Positions 23,691-34,997 of a DNA stretch of 64,000 bases are shown one piece after another (position 1 is the first letter of the stretch; each line of letters opens with the position of its first letter). Source of the stretch: Camellia lanceoleosa (Eukaryota > Streptophyta > Magnoliopsida > Ericales > Theaceae); contig CM045762.1 of NCBI GenBank assembly GCA_025200525.1, forward strand, positions 91,020,717-91,084,716, read 5' to 3'. The notes below the pieces were generated by a model. The model searched no databases. It was not told the DNA's origin and worked only from the letters and a program-made list of their open reading frames with translations. The position numbers and the translations under genes are program-made.

Positions 23691-24407
23691 TCTTAAACTT
23701 TCATTTTATCATTTCACCCCAAGGCTCATGTCATCCATATCATTAATAAATCATTTTTCCCAATCTTCATTTCACATTATAGCTTGATTTACAATGTCCA
23801 TAATAAGGGTTCATTCGCTAATTTTTAACATGATTTTCAAACACTTCCAAAATTCAATGTGAAATGAAGCTATAATGTGAAATGAAGATTGTAATCTTCA
23901 AACCCTAACCCCCAACCTCGTGATTCATCACAATATGCATGAAAATATAAACTTTTGTATTTGTATAAAGAAAATACCACAAATCTATCCATAAACGAGG
24001 CTATTAAAAAAGAACTAAAAACCCCTACCTCTTGAAGGCAAGAGATGATGACCAAAAAATTAAAGGCGACAAAACCACGAACCATTTGGACCAAAAGGAT
24101 GCCCTTGACAAGATCTACACTTCTTCTCAAGGGACCATGGTGAAAAGATCACTCTAGGTGAGTAGATCTAGAGATTTTAGTGCTAAAAGCTTGAGTTTTT
24201 AGAGAGAGAGTAGAAACTCACGGTTTGAGAGAGAGGAAAGAGAAGAAAAGTGAAATGAAAATATGTTTTGAGCCTATTTATAGTAGCAAGGTAATAATAG
24301 AATAATAGCCCCAAAGTCAAATGAAAAGAACAAGTCAAAACCCCTCCAAAAGTAAGGCCCAAACCAACCCAAAAATCTGAAAAAAAAAAAAAAAAAAACA
24401 CACAAGG

Positions 24408-24725
24408 GTTGACCCTCCTGGGCAGAAGGGTCGACCTTTTATGTAGAAAAGGCAATCTGGTGCAAGCAAGGGGGTCGACCTTTTGACAGGAGGGGGTCGA
24501 CTCTATTTTCTAGCAACTAACACAGAAATTCTGCAACATAAGAGGGTCGACCCTCTCCCAGACTGGTGTCTGCCCTATTTTCCAGCAACACCTTCGGAAA
24601 CTTCACTAACAGGTAAGGGCCGACCGTTAGGAAGGCTGGTGTCTACCCTATTTTCTAGCGACACCTCCAAAAACATGACAACATGCAAGGGTCGACCCTT
24701 AGAAAGGCTAGTGTCGACCCCAAGG
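24408..24725. repeat. Cluster of gggtcgaccc palindromes in LTR B
   Basis: At least seven variants of the self-complementary word gggtcgaccc occur in about 320 bp (for example gagggtcgaccctc near 24544 and aagggtcgaccctt near 24690). They sit 130-450 bp upstream of the LTR B TATA box in element sense. Confidence 0.75.
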
Positions 24726-25769
24726 AAAAATTTCTAAGTTTCCAAGGAACTTTTACCAAGAACAGACGCGAACGAACAAACCCAACAAGTTTAAATCGGA
24801 TTGTACTCCTTCAAAACCAATAGACAACAACTTCAAAGACTGCCAAGATAAAAATAAGAATGTTAAACACACTCTCCAAAGGATTAAAGGATGAGGGCGT
24901 TACATATCCTAATTCAAGCAACTAGCCTTCATCCATAGGCATTCAATCAGTTTATCACTTAAGTACTTAACCTCATAGTAATCATGCTTAACATGGCAAT
25001 ACTAACATACAATGCAATACGCTAAAGCAATAAAAGCGCACCTAGTACTCTAAGGCAAGCCAAAAAAGATAAAAGAGTTACGAAAAAATGCATTATCCTA
25101 ACTATGTAATGTGACTAATGCGACACAAACAATATACAATTACTAGGCTCGGCTACTAATATAGCATATAAATCAATTTGATAGCATGCAACAAAGCACG
25201 TATTCAAAAAAAGTGTAAACAATAGCAATGCTAGTTAGAATGATATACTGAGCCCAATGTATGCAAAACAATGGATGCAAGGCATGAGAAATGCTAAACG
25301 AAATATGATGCTCTAAATTAACCATCATAAGCAAGTAAATAAAAGGGAGAAACACATGGGGTTAGAAGACATACACATTATTACAATTGTGCCCTTGTAC
25401 AAGAGGGTCCGAATATACTAACAAGCTAACTAATTACTATTACAAACCAAATTAAATAAATTAACTATACTAGCTAATTATTACAAATTGGAATTAAACT
25501 AATTAATTACACTAACTAATTAATTACAAATTATAATTAGCTAATTAATTACAACATGAATATAACCAAAAGTAGGCTAAGTAATTAACTGCTCTAACTA
25601 ATCAGCTCTAGGAAGTGAGGAATGCTTATGCATGCGTGTGGATTTTCACCCAAAAAGCCCACTGTTCTGTTGCTAGAATGCCTCTGTTGCACAATTAGAA
25701 AAATTGCACTATTTTTCACCTCAACCTCTGCTTTGTTCTATGCTAAAAAGGTACTACTTGGTTTGACAA

Positions 25770-25850
25770 AAGTGGCCGGCAGGCCAGAAGTGGTGGCCGG
25801 CCGGCCACTAAAAGTAGCCTGCCATTCAAAAAAAGTGGCCTCCCGACCAC
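25770..25850. repeat. GGCCGGCC inverted words in the outer LTR
   Basis: The palindrome gtggccggccggccac and flanking gtggccggc/gtggcctcccgaccac half-sites lie in the outer LTR. A further gtggccggtagtccac sits at about 27552, close to the TATA box at 27436. Confidence 0.6.
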
Positions 25851-25899
25851 TAATACTTTGTTCCTCCTGCTGCAACTGAAAGCATACAGAGCAGAAACA

Positions 25900-26217
25900 G
25901 AGTATTCTCAGGGGATATTTATCCACCCTACCTCTCCTTATCATCAAATAGCTCAAAGAAGGGCTAGGCTTAATTCGCAAGCCATCAATCGACGTAATTT
26001 CATTGTGTGATGACTTATAAACTATTAGAACACTCATGTTAAGTATGTGGATTGCTAAATTATTGAATTAATTGTTGTTAGAACACCTGTTTTAATTATT
26101 TTTATTTCATTAACTATATTTATCTATTGTACTAGTCATAATTTTTATTAGAGTATTATTATTTTTATTTATAAAATTCTAATTCAGCCCCCCTCTTAGG
26201 TTGTTTTTTGGGTAACA
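25900..26217 (+). mobile_element. Possible copia LTR end within the outer LTR
   Basis: An AT-rich stretch ends attcagcccccctcttaggttg...gggtaaca at 26217. The words before it resemble the R/U5 end of plant copia (SIRE-like) LTRs. I could not find its start or a target duplication, so it may instead be part of the outer LTR. Confidence 0.3.
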
Positions 26218-27780
26218 TGAACCAAGGGACACAATTTCAATAAATGGTAAGAAAAGACCAACAAAACCTCTTCCCTATCATGGATTGATCAAGGGAAGTG
26301 GTTGACCTTGGAAACTTGAACCATTTCATCACTAACAAGTATGAAATGACTCAAGTTTCCGTGTGTTCAATTAACGTCTGATTGAACACTAAATTGCTTT
26401 ATTATCTTGCATCACTTTTAATCCCAATTTTATTACTTCATTTTCACCACCATCCATTCCTTAGTTCATTAAGTTCAATAATGAGCTCTAAGTCCTCTAA
26501 TGGAAAGAAGCATCAAATAAAGAGTTGTTTTGGGCATGAGAGAGACACTATGCCGTTAGTAATGAACCCCCAAAGGGATTAAACCATCAAGCATAATATC
26601 TCAATCTCAAGCTTAAACAAGCAATTGGTTTGAAACAACTTTCAAAACAAATAAAAAGCCAAGAAAAGAGGAAGGTTACAGAGGTGATTAGAGATGAACA
26701 CAAGTATGGAAAGTAAGAAATAAACACTATCAACTCAAATAGATTGCTGGCTAAGGCCTAAACCACCAAATCTATGAGGACTATGACACTACAAGCCCAC
26801 AATACAAAGCATGAATGAAACAAACACATAAAAACAATCCTAAAATATGCTAAAATGGTGTTGGAATTGAAGTCAAAAGAGCTAAAAGAGCAAGCTACAA
26901 CATGGAGCGAGTTAAGCTAGTAAACAAGCAGAAGGAATGAGGCTACCCCCTCCATTTTTGGGACTTCAAAACATGATTTTAGCCTCTAAAAACCTCTGAG
27001 ATTCAGTAGTAAAAAGCTCAAAAAAAGATAATAGAAAGATGGGAAACACAAGGGCAAAGGCTTAAGAAGTTAGGTACAAAGAAGAGTGATCCACCCATCC
27101 ACCCTTAATGCCCTTAAGCCACAAGTTTCAGCCCAAAAATTCAGAGTAAAAACAGTCCAAAAACAGTAGGAAATATGGAAAATAAAGAAAGGAAACAAGC
27201 TAAGAATTATACCTCTTGAAGAGGGATATCCCTTTTGAATTACAAACCAACACTTACACACCCTCAAGAGCTAAAGGCAAGCTCAAAAACACCTCAGCAC
27301 AAATACCACAGGGTTTGGTTTAGAGTGTATAGGTAAAGAGTGAAGAACTTGCAAGAGAGAGAGAATTGTAGAAAGAGAGAAATATTTTTTTTGCTCCAAA
27401 ATTTCTAACCTTTTAAAATGTGAGAGGGGGTCTTCCATTTATAGAAAAACATGGGACCAGCTCAGAAATATCTATATAGACACGTATGGACTGGTGCATG
27501 TATCTGTGGAAATAGCTGGCACAGCTGGCAAAAATATCTGACAAAACACACAAGTGGCCGGTAGTCCACACTAGTGGGTCTGCAGGTCCTAAGATGTTTA
27601 GGCTTCAAAAACTATTGTTTTTGTTCAAAAACAAGACACAAGGTGTGTAGGGTTTAAGGCTCAAAGCTGAGACATTCTGCTGAGGACTTTGAGCATTTGA
27701 CAAGCATATACAAATTCATCATTGGGTGCGCAATTGGTGGTGCCCAGATCGTAAGGGCGGTCAAAAATGGGGTGTCTACA

Positions 27781-28921
27781 CCACCCTAGTTCAAAGTTTT
27801 TGAGTCTAGTCTTTGGTGTGTTCATCCTGAGGTGAGTTGAGATTTCTTCCAAGTAAAGAGAAAACCTAAGGGTAGTGAGGCTTTCCCTATTATGGTTCTG
27901 CTCTTTAAAAGGCTAGTATTTTCTTTGTTTTTCATTATTATTTTTCATTTTCTGTCTTTATTTTTAGTCATATTAAGCATATGACCCATTGTGGCATCGA
28001 TTTTTTTTATTATTGTTTATTTGATCACTTAGCCTATGTGGGAAAATAATAAAAGATCCATGCAAGCTATATGTTAGATCTTAGTGGGATTTGATAAAAT
28101 GCTTTTTGGCCAGATCTTTAACAATCTCGTGGTATAATGATAATATGAAAGTTATAAGCCCGTCACACCTACTCTATAATCCCAAGGACCGATTGCGCTT
28201 ACATTACCAAATACTTTTTTAGATTATCAGGAATGAAATAGGATAAAGGGGTGTATTTCCTAGGGTTTTAGGATGCCTTGATTGTAATAGTGATGTCTGT
28301 TCAACTCCATTCTTCCTCATTTATACTTGAATTTGCGGAAGCTCACAAGGAGTTTTTCGTAGTTTTGAAAAATGAAGGAATCCTCTCAAGATCAGCAAGG
28401 ATACCATCAGAGTGTCTCTGATGTTCTGAATATAGTTGTGAAACTGTTTGCCACAACAATGCCTCGATCTTTGCGTTCTGATGGTCAAAAGTTCTACTTT
28501 TGGGTCTCAAATTGATTATCAAATATTTTATGAGCCAGTTAGAATAAGAATATAGTAAGGAGAGGAATTTTCCTGAACGCCTATTTGGTGACTCAGTGGT
28601 TCAAGAAATGACAATATTACCTTGATGTTGTCTTTGATTAGTTATGACACTTGCCAAGGTTCTTGATATTTGGATGCAATGGTGACATCTGTTTAACTTG
28701 AATCCCATCTAAGTTTGCATTCATGCTTCTAGTAAGTCCTTATTAGATTTTACCTGTCTTGGTCCATACTTATTATTCTTGGAGAGGCTGTATTCTATAT
28801 CTTTGTTGAATCGATTGGATGAGTGCCCTGGACTCAGGCTGGGTGATCTTGGGAAAGCTATCCTTCAGTGAAATAGAAGCAAAACGTCTCTTTTTATAGA
28901 GAGGGCAAAAATGGGGTGTCA
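27781..28921 (-). mobile_element. LTR-like remnant, start TGACACCCCATTTTTGCCC
   Basis: The plus strand ends ...gggcaaaaatggggtgtca at 28921, so a minus-strand LTR of a related gypsy family seems to start there. No coding pattern is visible in the 1.1 kb. The other end and any target duplication were not found. It separates the outer gypsy LTR from the copia fragment. Confidence 0.45.
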
Positions 28922-29387
28922 AGAGACTTCTTTATCAAATAAGATTTCAATGGATTTCAAGTAACTAATTAGTGTTTTGAAATTCTTAATATGCTCAATT
29001 GCTACTCCTTATTCAAATATTTTCAAGTGGTTAACTTCATTATCAGATGGACTTTGTTCATGGTTGAAGGTTTCTCAAACATCCGTAACAAGGCAACTAT
29101 CAAACTTTTAGTTGTATTCTCATTGTGAATGTTGAATATGGTTGATACTGTAAGGGATAGCCTTACCATATCGATTTTTTTTGATCGAGTAACTCCCGTT
29201 CACCAATTTTCACCTTTTTCAGCTTCTTCATTACTCTTGCGAGAGCAAAACAAAGATCCTTTTGATAGAGATAATCTTCTATTTGCATCTTCCACAATCC
29301 GAAGTTTGAATTGTTGAATTTTTTTGTCTTCATCTTGATTTTATTCACTATTGATCTAGCTCTAGGAACGAATGCTTTGATACCACT
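28922..29387 (-). mobile_element. Copia gag N-terminus and PBS, degraded
   Basis: The minus strand gives the start of a copia gag: MKTKKFNNSNFGLWKMQIED (from about 29321), then YLYQKDLCFALA and, after stops, HEQSPSDNEVNHLKIFE. In copia the same place reads as the segment before the zinc knuckle. The PBS reads TGGTATCAAAGC on the minus strand (29374-29385), complementary to initiator tRNA-Met, and sits 2 bp inside the LTR at 29388. The rest of the element is gone. Confidence 0.8.
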
Positions 29388-29893
29388 TGTTATGGTATAT
29401 ACAATCAATACCAAACTCCAGGACTTGAGCAAACAAACACACATAATAATTCTAGAATGGAGAAGTAGATGAAGAGAAATATCAAACTCATAAAGCAGTG
29501 CAAGCGATTTACGTGGTTCACCCAAATTTAAGGGCTACATCCACGGGGTCACTATGGTTTCACTAAGATGAATATAAAAGAAGTCACAAGATTCTTACAC
29601 TTAATCTCACAAAATCTCCCTTCACAATGATCTCTCTTTATTGTGTATCTCTCACTAAGATCACAAAACTTATAACTAATGAAGCTATAAGGCTATTTAT
29701 AGTGCTAACCAAAAATCCAAATACAAACCAAGATGGAAACACAAACCCAAACCAAACCAACAAGGAAAATCAAAACCAATAATTGAAAGCAATTTAGAAA
29801 GCTGAAAACTAAACAAAACACCAATTTCCATTTGTGCTTATTCCCAGTCTTTTTCCAAGCTCTGCCAACAACACATCTAATAGTTGTATAACA
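29388..29893 (-). mobile_element. Copia 5' LTR, 506 bp
   Basis: In element sense it runs TGTTATACAACT...ATACCATAACA with complementary ends (tgttat/ataaca). TATA-like ctataaatagcc lies near 29694-29705 (minus). It adjoins the tRNA-Met PBS at 29374-29385. The five bases outside it are attat. It abuts the hairpin that follows the NLR stop codon. Confidence 0.85.
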
Positions 29894-29894
29894 A

Positions 29895-30000
29895 TTATAT
29901 GAACTTATCTTTATTTCAAATTAAGAAAAAATCATTACAACCAAGTTAAACTTGGTTGTAATGATTTTTTTCTTAATTTGAAATAAAAAAAAATTCATAT
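29895..30000. repeat. Long near-perfect inverted repeat 3' of the NLR gene
   Basis: The arms 29895-29946 and 29949-30000 pair over about 50 bp. The inner part, around attacaaccaagtt and aacttggttgtaat, is perfect and the loop is only a few bases. The outer ends carry atatgaa and ttcatat. It lies 17 bp beyond the putative NLR stop codon (30017-30019), so it could be in the 3' UTR. It could be a foldback MITE or a transcription-end hairpin. Confidence 0.85.
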
Positions 30001-30016
30001 GCTTATTTTTCAACCA

Positions 30017-30100
30017 TTAAATGAAATAATGGAGGTCATCCGCAACAACCATGCAATTGAGAGAATCTAGATTCGCCATGTTTGCTTCATCATTAGATTC
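30017..30100 (-). CDS. Putative terminal exon of the NLR gene
   Basis: After the acceptor CATTTTAG the minus strand is open for 27 codons (ESNDEANMANLDSL...DDLHYFI) and ends with TAA at 30017-30019. It is in phase with the exon at 30253-30321, with a 152-bp AT-rich intron between (GTAACC to TTTTAG). I do not recognise the sequence. It is assigned to the NLR from position, phase and splice sites only. Confidence 0.5.
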   Translation of the reverse strand, partial: ESNDEANMANLDSLNCMVVADDLHYFI

Positions 30101-30140
30101 CTAAAATGAAAGGAAGTGAATTACATATAAATGGAAGAGG

Positions 30141-30159
30141 ATATATATATATATATATA
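30141..30159. repeat. (AT)n microsatellite in the last NLR intron
   Basis: About nine AT units. Confidence 0.95.
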
Positions 30160-30252
30160 AGAAGCATCAATTGAGTAGTTTCTAATAAATATTTCAAAAT
30201 ACAGAATTTATCAAATGATCAAATCTATTAACCATAAATCTGATTTGGTTAC

Positions 30253-30321
30253 CTTTGCTTTCAGAAGCAGTTTCTTTAAATCGTCATCAAGAAATTTATC
30301 CTTCAACTCTGGAAATGCAAC
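30253..30321 (-). CDS. Small 69-bp NLR exon
   Basis: It is bordered by an AG acceptor (30322-30323) and a GTAACC donor (30247-30252), and encodes 23 residues, VAFPELKDKFLDDDLKKLLL then KAK. The VAFPEL start is the same as that of the LRR exons, so this is a shortened LRR-exon start that reads into a charged C-terminal tail. It is in frame with its neighbours. Confidence 0.65.
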
Positions 30322-32376
30322 CTACCAAAATTCATTTTATCATTTTGGTTAGTAACTAAATGTAGTTGGGTTGTTGAATAAAATTTTAACTCTATGATGA
30401 TAGGATGAGTCACATTTGTGATATTAGATGAGCTTAAAATTCACATTATCACCATTGATAAAAAGAAAAGAAAAGGTTGTTATAGGATGTTATGGTATGC
30501 GTAATACAAGAACGATAGAAGGAACATTTTTATGGAGAAACAAAATAACTTCAATAATAGAGAAATAAACAAAAATAATAGAAAATTACTTTTTTACTCA
30601 AACTTTTTCCTTTAAAAGTTACATTCAATTTTGATGTGAAAGGACAAAAATGCCCTTGATAGAATTAACCCTATATTTTTTATAAACATGCTATGGACTG
30701 ATATAGATCCTTTTATCCGATTGCCATCATGGACTAGTCTGGCACCCTTCGCCTATCGCCATCATGGACAAATTGAAACCTACTCGTCATCTATTTTCAT
30801 GCTAATATACCTACATATCTTGTGGGTTTGAAGAATTCAATTCTTCAAATTTTTGGTGGTTGATTGGGTAACGGTGGTTGGGTGTCGGTTAATTGGCTAT
30901 TGGTTGACTAGGTGAGGGTGGTGGTGGTTGATTGATTAGCAATTGGGCCGTAGGGGATACATGCGGTGCTTGATCAAGGTGGTAGTGTCTAGTTGAGGTG
31001 GTGCATGTGGTGGCTAAAAAAAGAAGGAAAATGAGAAAAAGAACAGAGATGGGAGCTAGTGTCCATGGTGGTTAATTGTGGTCGATTTTAAGGATATTAG
31101 GGATGTCTATTTGATTTTAAGAATGTAATATCCATTATTATTTGGATGTAGCTAATAATCGAATATAAGAATAATGAAGGGTGAAGTAGACATTTTAGTA
31201 TGATAATGCTGACTTCATCAATTTTCATCCGTTGGATTAATAATTTTTTCTACATTTGTTAATAGGCCGTAGTATATCTAAATACTTACACAAGTTGGAC
31301 GGTTTAAATATAAAAATTTAAAATTGAAGGGTCATATTGAACTTAAACAAAATGAAGAGTTTAAATAGAAGAACTAGAAGTTCTAGCATTACATGAAAAA
31401 TTAAAATAAAATTGAAAACATAAGTTATAATTTGTCCAATATAAAAAGCCAATTTATACATGGACAAATTACGACAATGGTCCCTATCCCTATATTTTAC
31501 TCCTTGTATCATTTTGATCCTTACACTATCAATTGACTCAATTTTGATCGTTAATTTTAGATTTTATTTTAATTTGGTACAATTAATAATATTGTTAGTG
31601 TTTTTCAACTGAAATTATCACTAAATTGATTCAGATTAATTAACTGAGTTGAGCAAATAATTTTATCCTTAAAAATATGATATGTGATACTTGTGTGCGT
31701 ATTTTTCATAAAAAAAAAAATGCTAAAAGTTGTAATCAATTGGACCATTGAAACAAATTTATAAATTCAGAATAAAAATTGAGTTAATTAAAAGTATAAG
31801 ACTAAAATGATGTAATAGGTAAAGTACAGAGACTATACCGTCATAATTTACCATTTATACAATTGAATAATTCGTGTCGCTGGGAAAAATTCAAGCTAGG
31901 TTCAAGTTCAAGAAAGAGTATTTTAAAGTTGATAACGAGAGGAACTATGTTATGCATTCTATCTAAATGGACCCAAATTTGTTATTGATTATGAAATGCA
32001 ATCACCATGTTTTGCTCTATAGAGTTGACTTTTCAGAAAATTATTATTATTATTATTTGTTTTATTTTTTTAATATTTTAAGTATTTATTTTATTTTTAG
32101 ATATACCTAATTTAAATACCCTTAAAAATATAATATTGGTGAATTTTTTAAACACAAAAATAATAAATAAATAAATTAAATTTCAATACATTTTTATATT
32201 TTGTTGTATTCAATAATTTTTTGTATAATTTTTTTTTCACTTTAAAAATAAATTTATTAAATAGTTAAAATAATTATTAAAAATATAAAAATATGAATTA
32301 AAAACTCAAAATTTTATTTTTGAAAACTAAAACCAAACAGTGTGAATGCAATCCATTGCACCAAAACCAAAAACAT

Positions 32377-32438
32377 AATTAGATATCTAGTTACGACCAC
32401 ATAGTTTAATTAGATATCTAGTTATGACCACATAGTTT
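32377..32438. repeat. 31-bp tandem duplication
   Basis: Two units (32377-32407, 32408-32438) differ at one position (ttacgacc/ttatgacc) and each contains the palindrome agatatct. Confidence 0.9.
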
Positions 32439-32987
32439 AATCAAACCAAACGTTTGTCAACTAAAAAAAAAAAAAAAAAGATTAAACTCATTTTCTATAA
32501 ATAAAAACGAATTGACTAAGATTGAAATCAACTAAGAATATTATATATGAATAAACTTATAATTCACATAAATATTTGTGCATATAATACTAACTTTTCT
32601 TAGGTGATATAGTTTATGTATTAATACTTGCATTTATATCATATACTCAAAATGTGATCATATAATTCATAATCTTCCAAATTCAGGGTCAATGTGAAAT
32701 TAGTTAGTAATTGTTGGTATTGAAACTCAACAAGATCACCATAGTAAAACATGGTAAACAAATATTCTAATATCATGGATTATGCATGACTTATATCTAA
32801 CCATCATCAAATATGAAAATCATGGTGAAAGTGTGTAAAATCAGTGGGATTGCAAAGGTTTGCCTCTAGTTCATTCAAACAGACCAAAGAAAGTGGTACA
32901 AACTAGCAAAGGTAGAGTTATTGAATTGCTTTAGGTGGCGTAAGAAAAGTTTGGGGTTGTTGGATTTAGATTTGAATCGGAGTTAGT

Positions 32988-33067
32988 GAGGCCTTGTTTG
33001 TCAATTATATATTTTAGTCAAAAAATCAAAAAATTATTAAAATATTCTATTTCCAAACGAGATCTGA
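32988..33067. mobile_element. Small PIF/Tourist-like MITE remnant
   Basis: The ends are inverted: GAGGCCTTGTTTGTCAA on the left against CAGATCTCGTTTGGAAA (reverse complement of the right). The GGCCTNGTTTG form is typical of Tourist/PIF termini. No 3-bp target duplication is evident. Confidence 0.4.
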
Positions 33068-34461
33068 AATACAGATAAGTTTTGACTTAGCTTTTTATCT
33101 CAAAGGTTAACCTTCCCCGCAAACCTATTTTTGTACACCTACAGTTTGACCAATAGATGTGCAGTTTGTACAGTGGGCCCCACTTTGCTTCAGTGTCCAG
33201 CTTGAATTTTGAGGGATTCTGTTTATTCGAAATGCACTTACTCAACTTCTAATTGATAGTTTTGAAACTGATCAAACGGACCACCTCTCCTTTCTTTTCT
33301 TGAAAGAAATTTGAAAATATTATTCAGTCTAAAAGTGTGAAAATGTTGTTAAAATGGGCTTGGCAATCTAGCAGACCCATCAATTTAACAGGAGCACCAC
33401 TAATACAAGGTAATAGTTTCGTCATTGAGGAACATTTGAAACGTTAAAGAGTCTTATGACTCGTCAAAATTACATGTCTACACTAATAGTTCTAGTTATA
33501 GGCATATATAATATTTTTTTAAGGTGGCAGTGGGGGTGATGGTGTCTCTATGTCTTCCTAGTTACTCTTTCTAATAGGAGTAAGGCCGAAAATTATAAAT
33601 ATAGTCTTAGTTTTATAATGAATTACATAAATCTTATGTTTTTATGTGTGCATTAGATTTATAGTTCTAGTTTGTTTATTTTTCTCTATTTTCATGTCTT
33701 GTCCATCCTAGTTAGATGCTATAAAATTCCTAACAATAATTAAGTACGCCATTTTTAATGGGTGTGTATTGTAACAATTCTCTACCAAGATATATACATT
33801 AATGTTTTCAAGAACTATCCATTGCCATGTTGAATAGTTGGCTTAACCATTAATCAAATTTTAAAAAGCCCCCAATTTTCCTTTTTTAAAAGCATAGTTA
33901 AGGTCCGTATAATTTTATCATTGTTTTGCTAAAAGAAGGCTCAAATTGTTATCCTAAATGAGTAAGCTATATACAAAATAAATATTTTTTACAAATTTAT
34001 CTTACAAACTAATGTGGCATGTACAATATGAGTAACGCTATACAAACTAACAAATTTACAATTTTTTTACTCAATGATGTAACGTTTTTCTTACAAACTT
34101 GTATAAAATGTGAAGGCCATGCTTGTCTTTAACATTAATTTTTGACTATGACTTCTATTTTTTCATTGTCAACTCTCACTTTTGACAAGCGTGAAATACT
34201 TTCCATCATTTTAGACAGAACGAATAACGGCAAGGAGTTAAATTTTGCCCAAAGATCTATTAGCAAAATTTGAATATAAAGACTTAATTAATAATTTTGT
34301 AAGTCAAAAAATCTAGAAAAACAAGTTTTAAATATATTTTTTATTATAATTATATTAAAAATTGCAAAAGGTCTCATTTTAAATTGGTGCTTTAAACCTC
34401 AATTTATTTTGTACTGACCTTGATGGTCAACACTAAAAGAAAAGGGTAAGGACATTCGTAC

Positions 34462-34818
34462 CTCAAAGTCGAAGAAGGGTTTTGTTTCAAATTTAGAACT
34501 GGCAAAACTTTTGAGACTTTGCAATCCTTTAAGTTTCAAATTCCATAATTGAGGGAACAAGACTTGTTCTTGTTCTTCTTCCCCATTCATTGAGACTAAC
34601 ATTTCCATATTTCGACAATGTTCGATGGTGAGTTTTTGCAAATTCTTCAACTGTGAGAGCATGTTGGACGAGGCCAAATTCATGAGTTTGTAACAACTCC
34701 AGACTGTAACCTCCTTCAGTTGATCGAAGGACTTGGCCGGGAAAAATTTATTGCCCCATATCTCTGTTATGTTTGCCACCATTTGAATATCCAACAACAC
34801 CAAAGCAGGAAATGCAAC
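34462..34818 (-). CDS. NLR LRR exon 5
   Basis: 357 bp, 119 codons, open throughout, with an AG acceptor at 34819-34820 and a GTACG donor at 34457-34461. The text VAFPALVLLDIQMVANITEI opens the exon. Leucine-rich units include LSQLKNLQKLTIEHC, and an acidic loop EEEQEQ precedes LFPQLWNLKLKGLQSLKSF. It ends with FFDFE. Solvent-facing LRR residues are expected to contact effectors or guard targets. Confidence 0.8.
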
Positions 34819-34997
34819 CTGAAACATTCATCATATATAATTTTTTAAATGACTCAGTGTGCAACATTTGACACCCAATATTAATCCAAGCCAGCATTAT
34901 CGAACAATAATAATTGCAACACAATGAGATTGGAATTCTATCTTCTTTTTTAATGTGCTTCTCCATGGACATTTTCGAAGAGTTAGGACATTCGTAC

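Larger units (their letters stand above)
17440..24904 (-). mobile_element. Solo LTR B, third gypsy-like family, about 3.1 kb
   Basis: In element sense it starts TGTAACGCCCTC at 24904 and ends GGGACGTGATA at 17440. The flanks tattc (17435-17439) and tatcc (24905-24909) agree at 4 of 5 positions. The terminal CA has become TA. It is interrupted by LTR D (19090-23449). TATA-like ctataaatagg lies near 24270-24281 (minus), with gggtcgaccc words at 24408-24725 upstream of it. Element-sense 3' parts contain degenerate repeats of a block with gctataatacgg and gggcaccc (18530-19030) and an AC-rich caacacaattcaacata array (23452-23690). Confidence 0.75.
7177..27780 (-). mobile_element. Outer Ty3/gypsy 5' LTR, split by nested insertions
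   Basis: In element sense (leftward) it begins TGTAGACACCCCATTTTTG at 27780 and ends next to the PBS at about 7177. Its own sequence survives in three pieces: 24905-27780, 17215-17439 and about 7177-7531, together about 3.4 kb. Solo LTRs 7532-17209 and 17440-24904 separate the pieces. Alignment with the related solo LTRs shows the pieces are collinear. TATA-like ctataaatgg lies at 27436-27446 (minus). Poly-A expansion at about 7274-7297 and a repeated gtcaccacctaaatattt block at about 7309 and 7404 interrupt its 3' end. The 5 bases outside its start are ccacc, and no matching duplication is found because the other end is lost. Confidence 0.75.
30322..34461 (-). other. NLR intron 5, about 4.1 kb, no gene seen
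   Basis: AT-rich DNA between exons 6 and 5. It holds the third copy of the gggggtgatggtgtct repeat (33490-34066), a 31-bp direct repeat at 32377-32438, and a small PIF-like MITE near 32988-33067. No protein-coding pattern is visible. Confidence 0.6.

Noticed and set aside
26382..26582. Small plus-strand gene starting MNTKLLYY
   Set aside because: It lies within the outer LTR and has no domain; the hydrophobic start is AT-rich chance.
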